A DNA stretch of 64,000 nt from Pyronema omphalodes (taxonomy: Eukaryota; Ascomycota; Pezizomycetes; Pezizales; Pyronemataceae), in assembly GCA_024516155.1 (NCBI GenBank), contig JAJJXM010000104.1:1-64000 (forward strand), written 5' to 3'. A model generated the notes under the pieces. The model worked only from the letters and a program-made list of their open reading frames with translations, ran no database searches and was not told where the DNA came from. A program made the position numbers and the translations under genes. Below, in pieces: positions 12,743-23,728 of the stretch. Numbering within the stretch: position 1 is the stretch's first letter; every line of letters begins with the position of its first letter.

Positions 12743-15247
12743 AAGCTTCTATTTTCCTTTCCTTTTTTTCCTTTCCTTCATTTCTTCCTTCTTTTTTTCC
12801 CTTAATTTATCCGTGTTGTTTCTCTTCTTCCCCAATGGATATACAAACACAAACAAGGCAGAAAACAATTTACCCACGGCATCCACATCATCCGTGTACT
12901 GCATATCATGCGGAGAAGTGAGAAGTTGTAATTCCCGAATTCTGTACAGCCGCAATCTATTCGACAAGGAACTTGGCTCTCGGTAACTTGTAAACATGGA
13001 TGATATATCCACCAAGTACACCAAGTCCAAGAGTACACCAGATGGTTAACCGTACCTGAATAAGCGCTGTAGCTGTATGTAGGCTAAATTCCATGACGTC
13101 CCTTTCCTTATCCCGGCTATGCAGGAAGGTCGATCCTGGAAATCTGGGGAACTCTGAAAAACTGGGGAAATATATCACTGATCATGCATAGGCTAAAATA
13201 CATGCCTTTTTGCCTGTACTTCCCCGTACGTGGTTCCGCTTGACAGAACCGAGATGCGTCTGATGAACCGGGATAAGGGGAAAAAAACGATGATGTAAAT
13301 GGTTTATAATCGGAACTCGGGATTGCCAGTCGGCAGATAGATATGTAGAAGGAGGTTTAGTTGGTCTCATAAAATGAGGATGGAGAAGGTGAAAGGTTGC
13401 GTGCGAGATCTTGGATATTTTGATGTTGGCGGTTGGCCCTACAAAGGAGTTAGGTTCTTAGGAATGGTTATAGCTTAGCTTTTGAAGCCTCTTATTATCT
13501 CTATGGAAGATGTAACCTTAGATGTATAGTATTAAAAGGGCGAATAAAATAATTCGACTCATTCAACACCCAGTAAATAGAATAAATTATAAGTATACCG
13601 GGTTTTTAGCATTGCCGTGGTTCAGAACTCGAACCCCGAGGCTACTATGAAATCCAATGCCGGGGTCATCCCCCAAGTCTACAACCCCACTCTAACCTCT
13701 GTCCCCTCTATCACCCTTTCGCAACGCCCTCTTAGTCAACCCTTCTAGATTAGTTATGGCCTATGACTCGCAGGTGGCGATCAAAGAAACTGTTCAAAAC
13801 TTCCGGATACTGGAAATTGCCACAGTTGCTCCTGTCGTCATCGTAATCGTCGTCGTTGTAGTTGAGAAGTTAATAGGGAGAGAAAGACAGGTTCTTCAAA
13901 AAGGTGAAGGAACGTACCTCAAGCTATTAGGTTTGCTGATTAAATACCCAGAATGGTAGTTTTGAAATGAGGTACGGATTATGATAGCTGGTAGGTGGTA
14001 TATTATTAGTAACATTTAGTTACTGGGGCCATGGGGAAGGTTGCGAGTTAACGAATAAGGTTTAGGTTTAGGGTTAAAGCAATGTCTGGATTGCTGGAGA
14101 ACTGGTTAGGACATAATTTACACCCAGGATTACTGTGAAGGTCTTGCCAAAGAACACTGATTGCGGCTTACGGTAGTAAACATTATGGATAGCCTGTTGG
14201 TGTAGCATATATGGAGAAAAGAGTGGGAATTGTGGGCACTACGGAGTGGAATATATCATGGTAAATCTTAAGGGATTCAGAAAGCAGGTAATGTGTGATT
14301 ATAGATGAGTAGTTGTAACTGGTGGATACTTGAGGCAGAAAGCGACCAGGGTGGTTTAAAGGATATGTTGTGATACCAAGTTGGTTGGTAAAGTGGCTTA
14401 TGTAATACGCAATGACTAATGTCGAAGGTTATAAATATGTAATGTAACTAAGGCGATTTAAAGAAATATTATTTCTTTTGACAATTTCTTTAGAAATGGG
14501 CCAAAGAAGCTTAGAACAGATGACGACGCGAAAGAAAATCAGCATGAACACCAGGGTGCTGTGGCCCCAAACAACGAGGAGTGCTCTGGGGCTATTCCCA
14601 GTAGGTCTCCGGGATTACAGACGGGGGCCTGAAGATGTATATTAACACAGACCACGTCATAACCTTACGGTTGGGGACGTTTAAGAATTCATCAATCAAT
14701 CAATTAGAATAAATGACCTCGACCTTCGCTTGGAAATCTACATGTAGACAGATTAGAAATACAACATCCCTAATTCTCGCAATAGCACCTGAAAACCCAC
14801 CCACAAGCTCCAACAATGCCGGAAAAATTCGCGTGCACTGCAGCTCGGTATAACTAAGTGCAAAAACTGCTGCCAGTCGGTGTTGATGCCAAGTTTACAA
14901 CCAAGCTCACACAGATCTCCTGCAAACGTACAAAGACGCGTCTGTCGCGGCTGTTCCACACGCCTTGCTCGCAATCTCACCTCATATGCTTCACCCGCAA
15001 TACCAGAAATCATCTTCTGGTGGTTCTATGATACCGTCCCGATATTGTTCCGCATACGATGCCGCATCTTGGCCCAGCTGTCATATAATAAGCTCCTCTT
15101 GAGCGCGGTTCCCTCCAGTACACGCGGTTGAGGATGAAGTACTCGATGATATCATTGATCAATATATTGAATGGTTTATCTTCTGGAGAGCAGGAAAAGC
15201 GGCAACGATTTCAGCAATCAAGGACAGAAGGAAAGTACGAGGTGCTG

Positions 15248-15308
15248 GACAAAAGTGACCGTCACCCCGCGCGGCGCTTAGCACAGAAAAGTGACGGTCA
15301 CTTTTGTC
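15248..15308. repeat. Perfect 18-bp inverted repeat (hairpin)
   Basis: The arm at 15248-15265 (GACAAAAGTGACCGTCAC) is exactly complementary to 15291-15308, with a 25-nt spacer. Each arm contains the near-palindrome GTGACSGTCAC. It could be the fold-back end of a small non-autonomous element or a protein-binding site; no target duplication was identified. Confidence 0.8.
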
Positions 15309-16224
15309 ACGGTACCGTACTGAAAGGATACAACAGTTCTTGCACCCGCCATCGATGCATAGGCTAAAGTTATTCTTTATCCCAGGTATATCAACGCGTT
15401 GTCCATGACCAGGTTGGAAGTTTCCATCGAATTGCACGAGCCTTATGAGTTGTCGATTGGTATATATGACTTCCTCACTAAAGAACTTCAGGAGCATTTC
15501 ATTGGTGAAGGCTTCCTGAATGATTTCATATGTCGTGTATCCAGCGCGCGCGGGTTGTATATGCTGGCGAATGACACCTCCATTAAGAAACCATGGTGAC
15601 CCAACTATGATACCTTTTTCTATCTTTTATATATTCATTCTTTGCATACTTATCGACAAAGATCAGTTGACAATCTCTGTGATTGCAGAGTCTTGGTAGC
15701 GCGTCATATCAAAGCTAGTGACCGCGTTCCGTCGCGAGAAACTGTACCAGTGCTGTTCGTATATATCTTCTTCCTAAGCTATTTTCCAAGAGTCCTTCGA
15801 CAAACCCAAAAATTCTACTTCTCAGATAAATCCCACTGTAGGTAATGAAGACAGAGGCTCGGCTTGTGCTATTGGCCTCGTTTGATTGAGGCTCAACCTG
15901 CGCCAATCAACTCCACTGTACTGAAAATGTGATATACTCTGTGTTGTCCTCAATTCCAGGCAGCAACAGTGTGTGCGCCGTCAGCAGCTTACACACCACA
16001 TATTCAGAGAGATATCTGACGGTTTTCTGACATTCTGTGACTGTATCCGACGACGCCATCATCGACGTGCAACAGTACGGCCCAAAAAGCGAGCGATCGA
16101 TACCGGCAGTTCGAGAGAGGCATTGTTGCGATACAATAAGTGCAATATTCGATACACAATATCGCTCACGGAACTACTTCTACCTTACACGTAAGACAGA
16201 GGATCGAGAACGACCCCTAACAAA

Positions 16225-19200
16225 ATGTCAGATGGCACCCGAAGGAAGCGTGATCGACTGATGGCAAGACTAAGACATTTATGGAAATCATGGAAAGCGC
16301 GAAAACACAAGGCCTCGAGGGGAAGAATAGAGAAAAGAACTGGCAATCCCCAGACGAATATTTCAACAGCGATTCCATCTAACCCTTTGTTGCTCACTCA
16401 CATACACCGGACGGACACACCCTCAGCGCATCTGGTCACAACAATTGAGTCCTCTTCAGAAATCCAAGCTGAGGGCACCATTTACAATGAAGGCGTTCAG
16501 TCAGATTCGATAATCTCCTCACAACAAAACCCTGTAACGGCGACAGAGCATACGGCAGATACCCCGGTGCAGGAACAAGGAGAACGGACAGATGATTCGA
16601 CGACAGCTAGCGTTACGATCTCTCAATCGCTGTGGAGCAAGGCATTCTATCACGAAGACCTCGATGGTCAACGTACAACGCTTGAAGACATTGGTTTTCA
16701 GGCCAATGCCCTTGAGTGCGTATCAGCAGCAAGGGGTTATGTTGAAGACATTCTGAAAGAGAGAAAGGCAAAGGCTTGGAAAATTGACAAACTGCTCAAC
16801 TGGATCGATAAATTCAAAGAGATTGGGGATATCGTCGTCCAATACGATCCCGCGCACGCGGCACTGCCATGGGCAGCTTTTCGGCTTCTTCTCAATGTCA
16901 GTTACACCGCCAAAACTCTTGATTGTCCTAGCTGATAATGCTCTGCAGATTTGCGTGGCTCGGCACACAACGCGAGAAGCTATCGTCGATGGACTGGAGT
17001 ACATCGCCAGTCTTATTCAGAGGTGCACGATCTACGAGATTATATATCACAATGAAAATTCCAACGCGTCGACAAACCTCAGAGAATCCATTCTTCAGCT
17101 TTACATAGCAGTACTGAAGTTCTTCGCCAAAGCTATCGATAAAGCAAAAGGTAAACATTTTTATCCTACACGGCTGTACTGTAACTGATGATTCTTTAGA
17201 GAACCATTTCGAGGCGGTATTTACTACAGAGAACATTTCAGATTACCTCGGAAACATCAAGAGGCTGGAAAAAACGGTTAAAGATGACGCTGATGTCGTC
17301 GGGACACAAGGTATCTTGTCTAAGGTGTAGTCTGGAAATGTCGAGCAATGTTGACAAAATTTAGCTACCCGCGATGATTTTAAGCGCCTTCGAGCGCAGC
17401 TGAAGAATATGAACCATATGACGTATCGCATACATGATTGGATAGCAGGTAAACAGGATCATCCGATGTTACTACGCAGTGCAAACATTTACTCACTTCA
17501 GTAGACAGAGACAGATCTTCAACGTTGAGATGGATATCTTCAATTCCTTACATCAGTCACCATAAACGCATCAGTGAAGGGCGCCTTGATGGCACTGCCG
17601 AATGGCTTTTCGAGAGACAAGAGTACGAAGACTGGATGTCATCCAGCGAGTCAAAGCTGTTATTATTACGGGGAATTCGTGAGTCATCATATGCCTTGTT
17701 CGTGTGCATGATTCTTGTCTTACCAAGTGAATCATATAGCTGGAGCCGGTAAAACATATATGGCGTAAGCGACGAATAAATTCCCCCTTCCCTCACCATC
17801 CACTGTCTTACATAACGCTATTGGAGGAGTGTATATCTAACGCAGGATTAATGTAGATCAAAAGTTATTGATTTTCTGCATGAGGATATGACAGGGCCGA
17901 AATTTGCGTATTTCTACTGCAATCGAGCGGAAGAAGATCGTCGAGCGCCCGAAAGCATCCTAAACACGATAGTACAACAGCTTGCGCAGTGTGATTTCAA
18001 TGAGAAAGAACTGCCAAAGCCAGTTGTTGATGTTTACCAAGACCGGAACAACAGGGGACAGGATTCTTCGCCGCTCAGTCTTCAAGAGAGCCAAAGACTC
18101 CTCGTTCAACTCACAGATATGTATCCTGAGACCATCATCTGCATAGACGCCTTAGACGAAGTTGCAGAAGATAAGCGCCTTGATCTGCTGAAGGCACTTA
18201 ATGCGGTCATTGAAAAATCCAAATCTCTGGTCAAGATTTTCGCAACGACTCGGCAGGATCCCGACATCGTCGCACAATTCAAGATGTTTCCCCGGATTGA
18301 GTTAGAACCTGAAGATAATGTCGGTGACATCAACCATTTTGTCATAAAAGAAGTCAATCGCGTTGTCGAGGATTGTAAACTGCTGGATGGTAAGGTAACC
18401 GACGAGCTTAGAAATGAAATATGCAAAGTGCTTTGTAAGCGATCCAAAGGGATGTGAGTTTACCATACCATTTTATTTCATCGCGGAGGGCGATGGAAGC
18501 TAATCGGCGAATGCTAGGTTCCAACTGGCGGCGCTTCAAATCACTTTCCTCTGCCAACTGTGCAGCGAAGATGATGTGAGACGCAGACTGCCGACTATTC
18601 CGAAGACGCTGGAGGACGCCTACAACGAGATCTACAGCGAAATCACTTCTCAGCAAGATAGCGCCCCTCGACTAGCACTGAACGCTTTTCGCTGGATTAA
18701 ATATTCATACGAACCGCTGCGATCGAAAACCCTGCTTGACGCAATCTCAGTCGAAGTCGGCAAGTCGGGCGAGATCTCTCGTACGACCCCAATACATGCC
18801 AACATGTTGTTGAAAATATGCCGAAATCTACTCATTTTTGACAAAGGTCTCGATGTTTTCCGCTTTGCGCATCTTTCAGTGGAGGAGTTTCTGGAGACTC
18901 GACCCGAACTCCAGAAAGCAAATTCTCACGCCGAAATCGCGAGCGGTTGCCTTTCACTGTTATGTACTCAGGGCTCCTGTGATCGTTATGCGAAAATGGA
19001 AATCCGAGAAGGAGATTACCAAGACCGCAATTTGTTGTCGTACTCCGTGGTGTTTTGGCCCTGGCACTTCTCCCACTGCACAGACGTAAATGGCTGCCAA
19101 ACCCTCATTACCCTCTGGAATTCATTCATCAATGACAGCAATTACCAAAGATGGCTCAACTATCATCTTCTCTGGGTTATGACTAGTAGTTGGGATGAAC

Positions 19201-19508
19201 AAGTTGGCTTCTGGCGTAGGGTCTGGCACTGGCAAACGGGAGCCCACGATCTCGTCTCCTTGGTCTGCGTGTTTGAACTGACCAGGACGCTGATTACGAT
19301 ACTTGAGTCGACTCGTCATGACAAAAAGGCAGACTTGAGCAGGATACTTGGCATATCATCAAATTTTGCAGACCTCAGCATAAAGTCATTGTTGATTGAC
19401 AATGGTGCTGACGTCCGCGTCTGCGATGAGCATGAACTTGAGCCGCTGGACATAGCATCTGAGCAGGGGCATGAAGAAGCTACCCGCGATGATTTCAAGG
19501 ACTCTTGA
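16225..19508 (+). CDS. NACHT-domain NLR-like protein with one C-terminal ankyrin-like repeat
   Basis: Signal-transducing NTPase of the STAND class, used in fungi for non-self recognition and regulated cell death; the role here is inferred. Eight exons join in frame: 16225-16896, 16949-17150, 17200-17310, 17365-17448, 17502-17678, 17740-17764, 17857-18453 and 18518-19508, 952 aa. A Ser/Thr-rich tail (1-140) precedes a helical domain with YDPAHAALPWAAFRLLLN, common upstream of fungal NACHT modules. SIPYISHHKRISEGRLDGTA leads into the P-loop GIPGAGKT near residue 415, which an intron splits. Walker B reads ICIDALDEV near 517. The region up to about 880 matches the usual winged-helix part (FAHLSVEEFLE). 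A single ankyrin-like unit (LLIDNGADVRV) is followed at once by ATRDDFKDS and a stop. That tail copies exon 4 of the same gene, so the C-terminus is probably truncated. Confidence 0.85.
17365..17469 (+). repeat. Donor copy of the internal duplication (exon 4 to intron 4 of the NACHT gene)
   Basis: This block, starting exactly at the first base of exon 4, recurs in diverged form at 19480-19605. Shared stretches include CTACCCGCGATGATTT, GAGCGCAGCT and GGATCATCCGATGT. The similarity crosses the 5' splice site into intron 4, so the copying was at DNA level. Confidence 0.8.
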
Positions 19509-19605
19509 GCGCAGCTAGAGCATATGAACGGCGTGATTTTTTTTATTCAACCTCCATTCCGCAACATACAAGACCGGCTAGAAGGTACGGAGGATCATCC
19601 GATGT
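19480..19605 (+). repeat. Second, diverged copy of exon 4 and intron 4 start
   Basis: It begins at the codon after the ankyrin-like repeat and supplies the last codons and stop of the NACHT ORF, then continues past the stop with a retained GGTA donor-like sequence. It contains an extra T-rich insert near 19538-19546. It probably marks a remnant of a second NLR gene or a local rearrangement. Confidence 0.75.
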
Positions 19606-19836
19606 CGCCACAAACTGGATCAGGGTTAGTGGCATCCTATCCTTAGTTGCTATGTATGTAGAAAATCATTGGAAATAATTCGTCGTCTGTGAATCGTGAT
19701 CGGCTGTATGAAAATAGTAGTATGAATGTAGTAAAATTACTTCTATGGTGTTGCTGTAGCGTTGGTATCATGCTATGGTAAGTTCTTTACTGACTATGGT
19801 GGGCATATATACATACAAGAGAGGATGTGGTCTGTT

Positions 19837-19851
19837 CCGGCCTACGGCCGG
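19837..19851. repeat. Small perfect hairpin CCGGCC-TAC-GGCCGG
   Basis: Six-bp GC-only arms around a 3-nt loop, about 70 bp before a larger hairpin. No function is evident. Confidence 0.7.
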
Positions 19852-19918
19852 TCCATTTTGTTGCCTCTACAAATCGAACCGTTGGTTCACAACTCCAACT
19901 GTTGATAAACTGGTTACT

Positions 19919-19960
19919 CGTGCCTAAAGATGGTGGCTGGCGCCACCATCTTTAGGCACG
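19919..19960. repeat. Perfect 19-bp hairpin with 4-nt loop
   Basis: The arm CGTGCCTAAAGATGGTGGC (19919-19937) is fully complementary to 19942-19960 across the loop TGGC. A perfect stem of this length with so short a loop is rarely accidental. It could be a palindromic insertion scar, a MITE core, or a structured RNA. It is not next to a terminator-like T run. Confidence 0.85.
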
Positions 19961-21306
19961 AACATATAATGTGACGGGTTTCGACTATATATATGATGTG
20001 ATCTTAAGAATATGAAACTCGCCTATGATTCCCGCAAGAGCAGCCTGGGATAAACAATATTCCTAGTGCTGCAGTTAATGTTATCCTGTGACAGCAATAT
20101 TCTAACATGTTTCCTCTGCCTGACCCTTCACAGATATGTGCTGGAACACAAAGTTCATTGGGGCAAGCAGAAGATATTTTCTTGCCGATTGGAGGATCTG
20201 TCGAGTAATTTCACCTCTACAACATATCATGGGTTGTAACTTCAGGACAATAACTCTCGAATTCTTGACCAGCCACTTCTGTATTGAGAGGTTTCTACAC
20301 AATCACTAGTTTTTCGATTTGATTTCAATTTCATGGGCTTTGCCAAACTCAATATTATGACGTATGGTACAGTTGTGATATATATCGGAGGCTCTAACTT
20401 TTACCCCAGGATCTCGCTGGGAATCGTCCCAGAGCGTACATGATATCTTGGGCCTGTTGTCACCCTTATTCCTTATGCTGGTTTTACTTCTCGTCTGTAC
20501 GTTTGGAGCCCTGTTTGCTCTTTTTCCACTGGCCTCTCTGAACTCGCCTATCTCCTCTCTCCTGACTGAACTGTTCTTCCACTTATCACCTGGCCTCTGT
20601 CTTCAACGCTACCTCATTGTTTCTACTCCCTTTCTGCCCTTCTTCCTCTCTGTCTTTTCACTCGTATCATTTCTTCTTCAGCTTTTACATCACAGTTCAT
20701 CTTTCTCACTTTGCCAATCCTTCCTCCATTCATGTACATATGTGTTTGTCTTTCATGTTTTTTTAATTTTTCTTTTTCTCATTGTGCAGCATTAACTTTC
20801 ATGTTGATTCAGAAAGACTTTATGCACATTCTAAGATTCGATCAGTGCTCCTCAGCCTGTTCTCATTCTTTCCGAGTCATTCTTTGATATCCTCGTGATG
20901 CTTCTGAAGCTCAGTCTCAGTAATGGAAAATCCTTCTTGGGAGGCTTCAAAACGTTCTCTGCCTCCTTCCACTGTTTTTCTGCCTTGAGCCTATTCAAAT
21001 CCGCTTTATATATCTCCGCACACAGTGTGGCAAGATTCTCCTCAATAAAACCGCAGTTGCTTAACTTCATCCGATAGCGTCTCGTCGACTATATCTGCAG
21101 CATGCGGCAAAGGTCACAGGTGTCCGTGTATTTTATCCGGCCAACCATTAACAGCTGAATTGCATCACAAATTTTATCAAAGATGGGAAGTGGTTTGGGA
21201 TTGGAAAGGTGAATGGGATCTGTGCCCAGGCAGCCAGGAGAGCAGTCTTATATGTTTCCCATCGAATCTGTTCCGGTTGCCACGGTTGCCGGTTTTACCA
21301 TCCCGC

Positions 21307-22056
21307 TGTCACAACGCTCCCATGACATGCTCCTGGCCTCCGCTGTCACCACAGCAGGGCTATGGGTGGTTGCCATCACCCTAGCAACCTGCTACGCCAT
21401 CATGAAGTGATAGGGATAGGGTTAGGGCAAGGGGCTGGTTCCCTTGCTGGGGATTTTCATATGTTAGGAGTTATTTATTATTTGAATTTATCTTAGGTAT
21501 CACGGCGGCTAGGAAAATGTTGGAATCTTTTACTTATCTCTTTTGGTATGTACTCTTTCTTTGTTATTGGGAATCACGGCGGTTAGCCAGGAAGTTATCT
21601 TTTTTGGTATGTACTCTTTCTTTGTTACTATTATTTGGAATTACGGCGGTTAGTTATCTTTGGTATGTATTGTTCCCTTGTTTTCTTATTTGGAATTACG
21701 GCGGTTGGCAAATGGTGGGGGATGTTGGTCATGTATGTAGTTATCACGGCAGTTAGCATTGAGAGCATTCTCCGCAGGCGGAGAATGCTGAGTCACGAGT
21801 CATGAAGGAGCAAGTATAAGAGGAGGAAATTTGTATGTAGTTTATTTCTTCACGCAATCAAGTTTCTATTTACTACAATCCTATCTACAAAAGTTCCCTT
21901 GTGATATCCCTATCTCTCCGAAACTCACCTGTGATTTCCCAGCCAAACCCTTGCCCATTCCCAACTTACCAGCCTTACCTAACCCGCCGCCGCCCTCCTC
22001 GCCGCCGAAACCCCCGCGCTGCCTGTCATCAGTAACCGTGGATACGGATTCTGATA
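21307..22056 (+). repeat. 5' LTR of chromovirus A1
   Basis: A 750-bp LTR homologous to the 790-bp LTRs of A2 but clearly diverged. It starts TGTCACAACG and ends CTGATA. It contains the open C-terminal segment of ORF3, a GGG-rich telomere-like patch, several (A/C)TCACGGCGGTTAG-type motifs and the GCATTCTCCGC hairpin near 21769-21791. The left flank is CCCGC; the matching right flank is not in the window. Confidence 0.92.
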
Positions 22057-22057
22057 T

Positions 22058-22067
22058 TTGATTGCGT
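22058..22067 (+). promoter_or_regulatory. Self-primer binding site of A1
   Basis: TTGATTGCGT, one base after the LTR end, is complementary to ACGCAATCAA inside the same LTR (21852-21861). The sequence does not start with TGG, so ordinary tRNA priming is unlikely; see the finding on self-priming. Confidence 0.6.
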
Positions 22068-22232
22068 CCTGTGTACAACACCCAACGCGGAACGAAGACC
22101 CAGAAAACCCAGAAAACCCAGAAAACCCAGAAAACCCAGAAAACCCAGAAGAAGGCGCACACAGTGGCGTCCTTTCAGCTAAAAGAGCTCGGAGAACATA
22201 TCGAACAAGAACCGACCGGATCGGCAAGCCCA

Positions 22233-22356
22233 GTGACCCCCGAACAACCAGCCAGACCACAGACCCCCGAATCCCCCGAACTGCCCCATACCTCGTGACC
22301 CCCGAACAACCAGCCAGACCACAGACCCCCGAATCCCCCGAACTGCCCCATACCTC
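22233..22356 (+). repeat. 62-bp tandem duplication in A1 leader
   Basis: Two exact head-to-tail copies of a 62-bp unit starting GTGACCCCCGAACAACC. A2 and A3 have one copy. The length is not a multiple of three, so the open leader frame changes, but the gag ATG at 22376 lies downstream and is not affected. Confidence 0.9.
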
Positions 22357-22375
22357 TACCGACGACCCTGCGGAA

Positions 22376-23284
22376 ATGGCGACCCCGGCAGGATTGGCAC
22401 TTGTCACTCCGGTCACGATGACCCAGGAGCAGTTGAAGCAGATCCTCATTCAACTCCATCGCCCCACAACAAACAGTAACCCCAAGGTGGAAGACCCGGT
22501 GCTGTACTACGGGGAAAGAACCAAGCTGAGGGCATTCCTGACGCAATGCGAACTGAAGTTCAATTGTGAAGGGAATAGGTTCGACACCGAACAGAAAAAG
22601 GTGAACTATGCGAGCTCCCGCTGTAGAGGTAACGCTTGGGCATCGATCGAGCCGCCCATCAAGGAGGGGAAAAGCGTATACACGACCTGGGAGGCCGTCA
22701 AGACCGCTGTCAGTAGGGCTTTCGGGGAAGCCGACTCAAAAGAAGTAGCAAGAAGAAAGTTCAAGATGATCAGGCAGGGCGCGCGATCCGCCGCTGCATA
22801 CTGGGCCGAATTTCAAAGAATCAAATCTGACTTAAGATATAATGACGAGACCTACATCGATCAATTCAGTGATGGACTAAACACAGACGTCCAACGACAG
22901 TTGGCACTCCTTGACGAACGACCAACGGATCTCACGGAATTCGCCAACAAGGCCATAGCGTTGGACAACCGACTATTCAATTTCCGAACCCTGATGACCC
23001 GATATGAACCTCAATTCTATCACCACCCCCATCTTAAGGGGCAGGGACACGACTCTCGACTCTCCGACCCCGAACCAATGGAATTAGGTTCCACTCGTCG
23101 ACCGAAACCAAGGGATAGGACGGAGGAGGATAGGCGGAAGCGGAATAACGAATGTTTTAACTGTGGGAAGGTGGGACACTACGCTGCGAAGTGCCCAAGT
23201 AAGAAATTATTCAGAGCAGCGGAAACTACATTGGTAGAAGAAGGACTCGGTGAGACGTCGGGAAAAGAGAGTCCCCAGGAATAA
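22376..23284 (+). CDS. gag: Gag of chromovirus A1
   Basis: Structural protein that forms the virus-like particle. From the first in-frame ATG (MATPAGLALVTPVTMTQEQL) it gives 302 aa. The central part has the retrotransposon gag fold signature (YYGERTKLRAFLTQCELKFN, later QGARSAAAYWAEFQRIKSDL). A CCHC zinc knuckle CFNCGKVGHYAAKC lies near the C-terminus. The frame stays open for about 106 codons upstream without an ATG. The slippery heptamer GGGAAAA at 23260-23266 precedes the stop. Confidence 0.9.
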   Translation: MATPAGLALVTPVTMTQEQLKQILIQLHRPTTNSNPKVEDPVLYYGERTKLRAFLTQCELKFNCEGNRFDTEQKKVNYASSRCRGNAWASIEPPIKEGKSVYTTWEAVKTAVSRAFGEADSKEVARRKFKMIRQGARSAAAYWAEFQRIKSDLRYNDETYIDQFSDGLNTDVQRQLALLDERPTDLTEFANKAIALDNRLFNFRTLMTRYEPQFYHHPHLKGQGHDSRLSDPEPMELGSTRRPKPRDRTEEDRRKRNNECFNCGKVGHYAAKCPSKKLFRAAETTLVEEGLGETSGKESPQE

Positions 23285-23728
23285 GAGGAAAAGGTGGATT
23301 CCTGGGGCAACTGTCGCCCACCAGTTGAACCACGGCAGGACCGGCGGATAGAATCTCGAGTGTAGAACCATACGGAAGAAACGAAAAGATTATCCTGCGA
23401 GTAAAATTAATCGGACGAAATAAGAAAGAATACCACACAACGGCCATGATCGACTGCGGGGCCACGGAGAATTTTATTGATGGAAAATATGTGAGACAGC
23501 AGGGATTGCCCTGCCCGAAAAAATTAACCCCACGAAAGGTTCTCGCTGTAGACGGACGGGAATTGGATGGGGGCCCAGTAACCCCGATGCCATGGTGACC
23601 ATGGTGATCGACGACCATAGGGAAGATATTAGGCTCCACTGTATTACCTTTGGCAACGCACCCATTATCCTGGGACTGCCTTGGTTGCGGAAACACAATC
23701 CCAGCATCGACTGGAAGGAGGTCAGGAT
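23285..23728 (+). pseudogene. pol: Protease / start of pol of A1, frameshifted and truncated
   Basis: In the -1 frame relative to gag it encodes the protease motif MIDCGATENFID and surrounding residues. Compared with A3 one base is missing near 23581 (AACCCCGATG against AACCCACGATG), shifting the frame inside the protease domain. The B1 LTR cuts it at 23729. Confidence 0.85.

Larger units (their letters stand above)
12670..16224. other. Intergenic region between GH10 and the NACHT gene
   Basis: About 3.5 kb. The first part is the GH10 upstream region, with a T/C-rich tract at 12752-12800. From about 13450 the DNA turns AT-rich. Two patches look like worn coding DNA: about 14520-14640 (plus strand, acidic frame reading TDDDAKENQHEHQG) and 14753-15013 (minus strand, 86-codon frame). 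I recognise neither and can show no complete gene structure. The hairpin at 15248-15308 is listed separately. Confidence 0.55.
19509..21306. other. Region between the NACHT gene and the first retrotransposon
   Basis: No gene can be supported. It contains two hairpins (listed separately), AT-rich DNA with TATATATA patches, and from about 20450 to 20800 a strongly pyrimidine-rich plus strand that reads as hydrophobic peptides in several frames. On the minus strand at 20852-21070 a 72-codon frame is open (KADLNRLKAEKQWKEAENVL), coiled-coil-like, of unknown origin. It might be a worn transposase or gene tail. Confidence 0.5.
21307..23728 (+). mobile_element. Ty3/gypsy chromovirus A1 (left part, broken by B1)
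   Basis: This is the outermost and probably oldest element of the nest: LTR, gag and the start of protease. At 23729 the LTR of B1 interrupts it, just after the codons that correspond to RKHNPSIDWKEG in A3. The rest should lie to the right of this window. A 62-bp tandem duplication (22233-22294 and 22295-22356) sits in the leader just before the gag ATG. Confidence 0.9.

Noticed and set aside
13608..13660. Possible tRNA or tRNA-derived element (GGTTCGAGTTC on the minus strand)
   Set aside because: The B-box-like piece lacks a matching T stem, an acceptor stem and a proper A box.
14055..14080. Telomere-like GGTTTAGGTTTAGGG
   Set aside because: Only two or three units, AT-rich context, no array. 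Too short to call an interstitial telomere.
20448..20795. 115-codon plus-strand frame full of Leu/Phe/Ser that resembles a membrane protein
   Set aside because: The DNA is a pyrimidine-rich tract and several frames look hydrophobic. There is no conserved pattern or gene context.
21881..22162. Minus-strand frame rich in VFWVFWVFW (also at 47283-47561 and 58754-59032)
   Set aside because: It is the complement of the 9-bp CCCAGAAAA repeats in the family A leader, with no independent evidence of coding.
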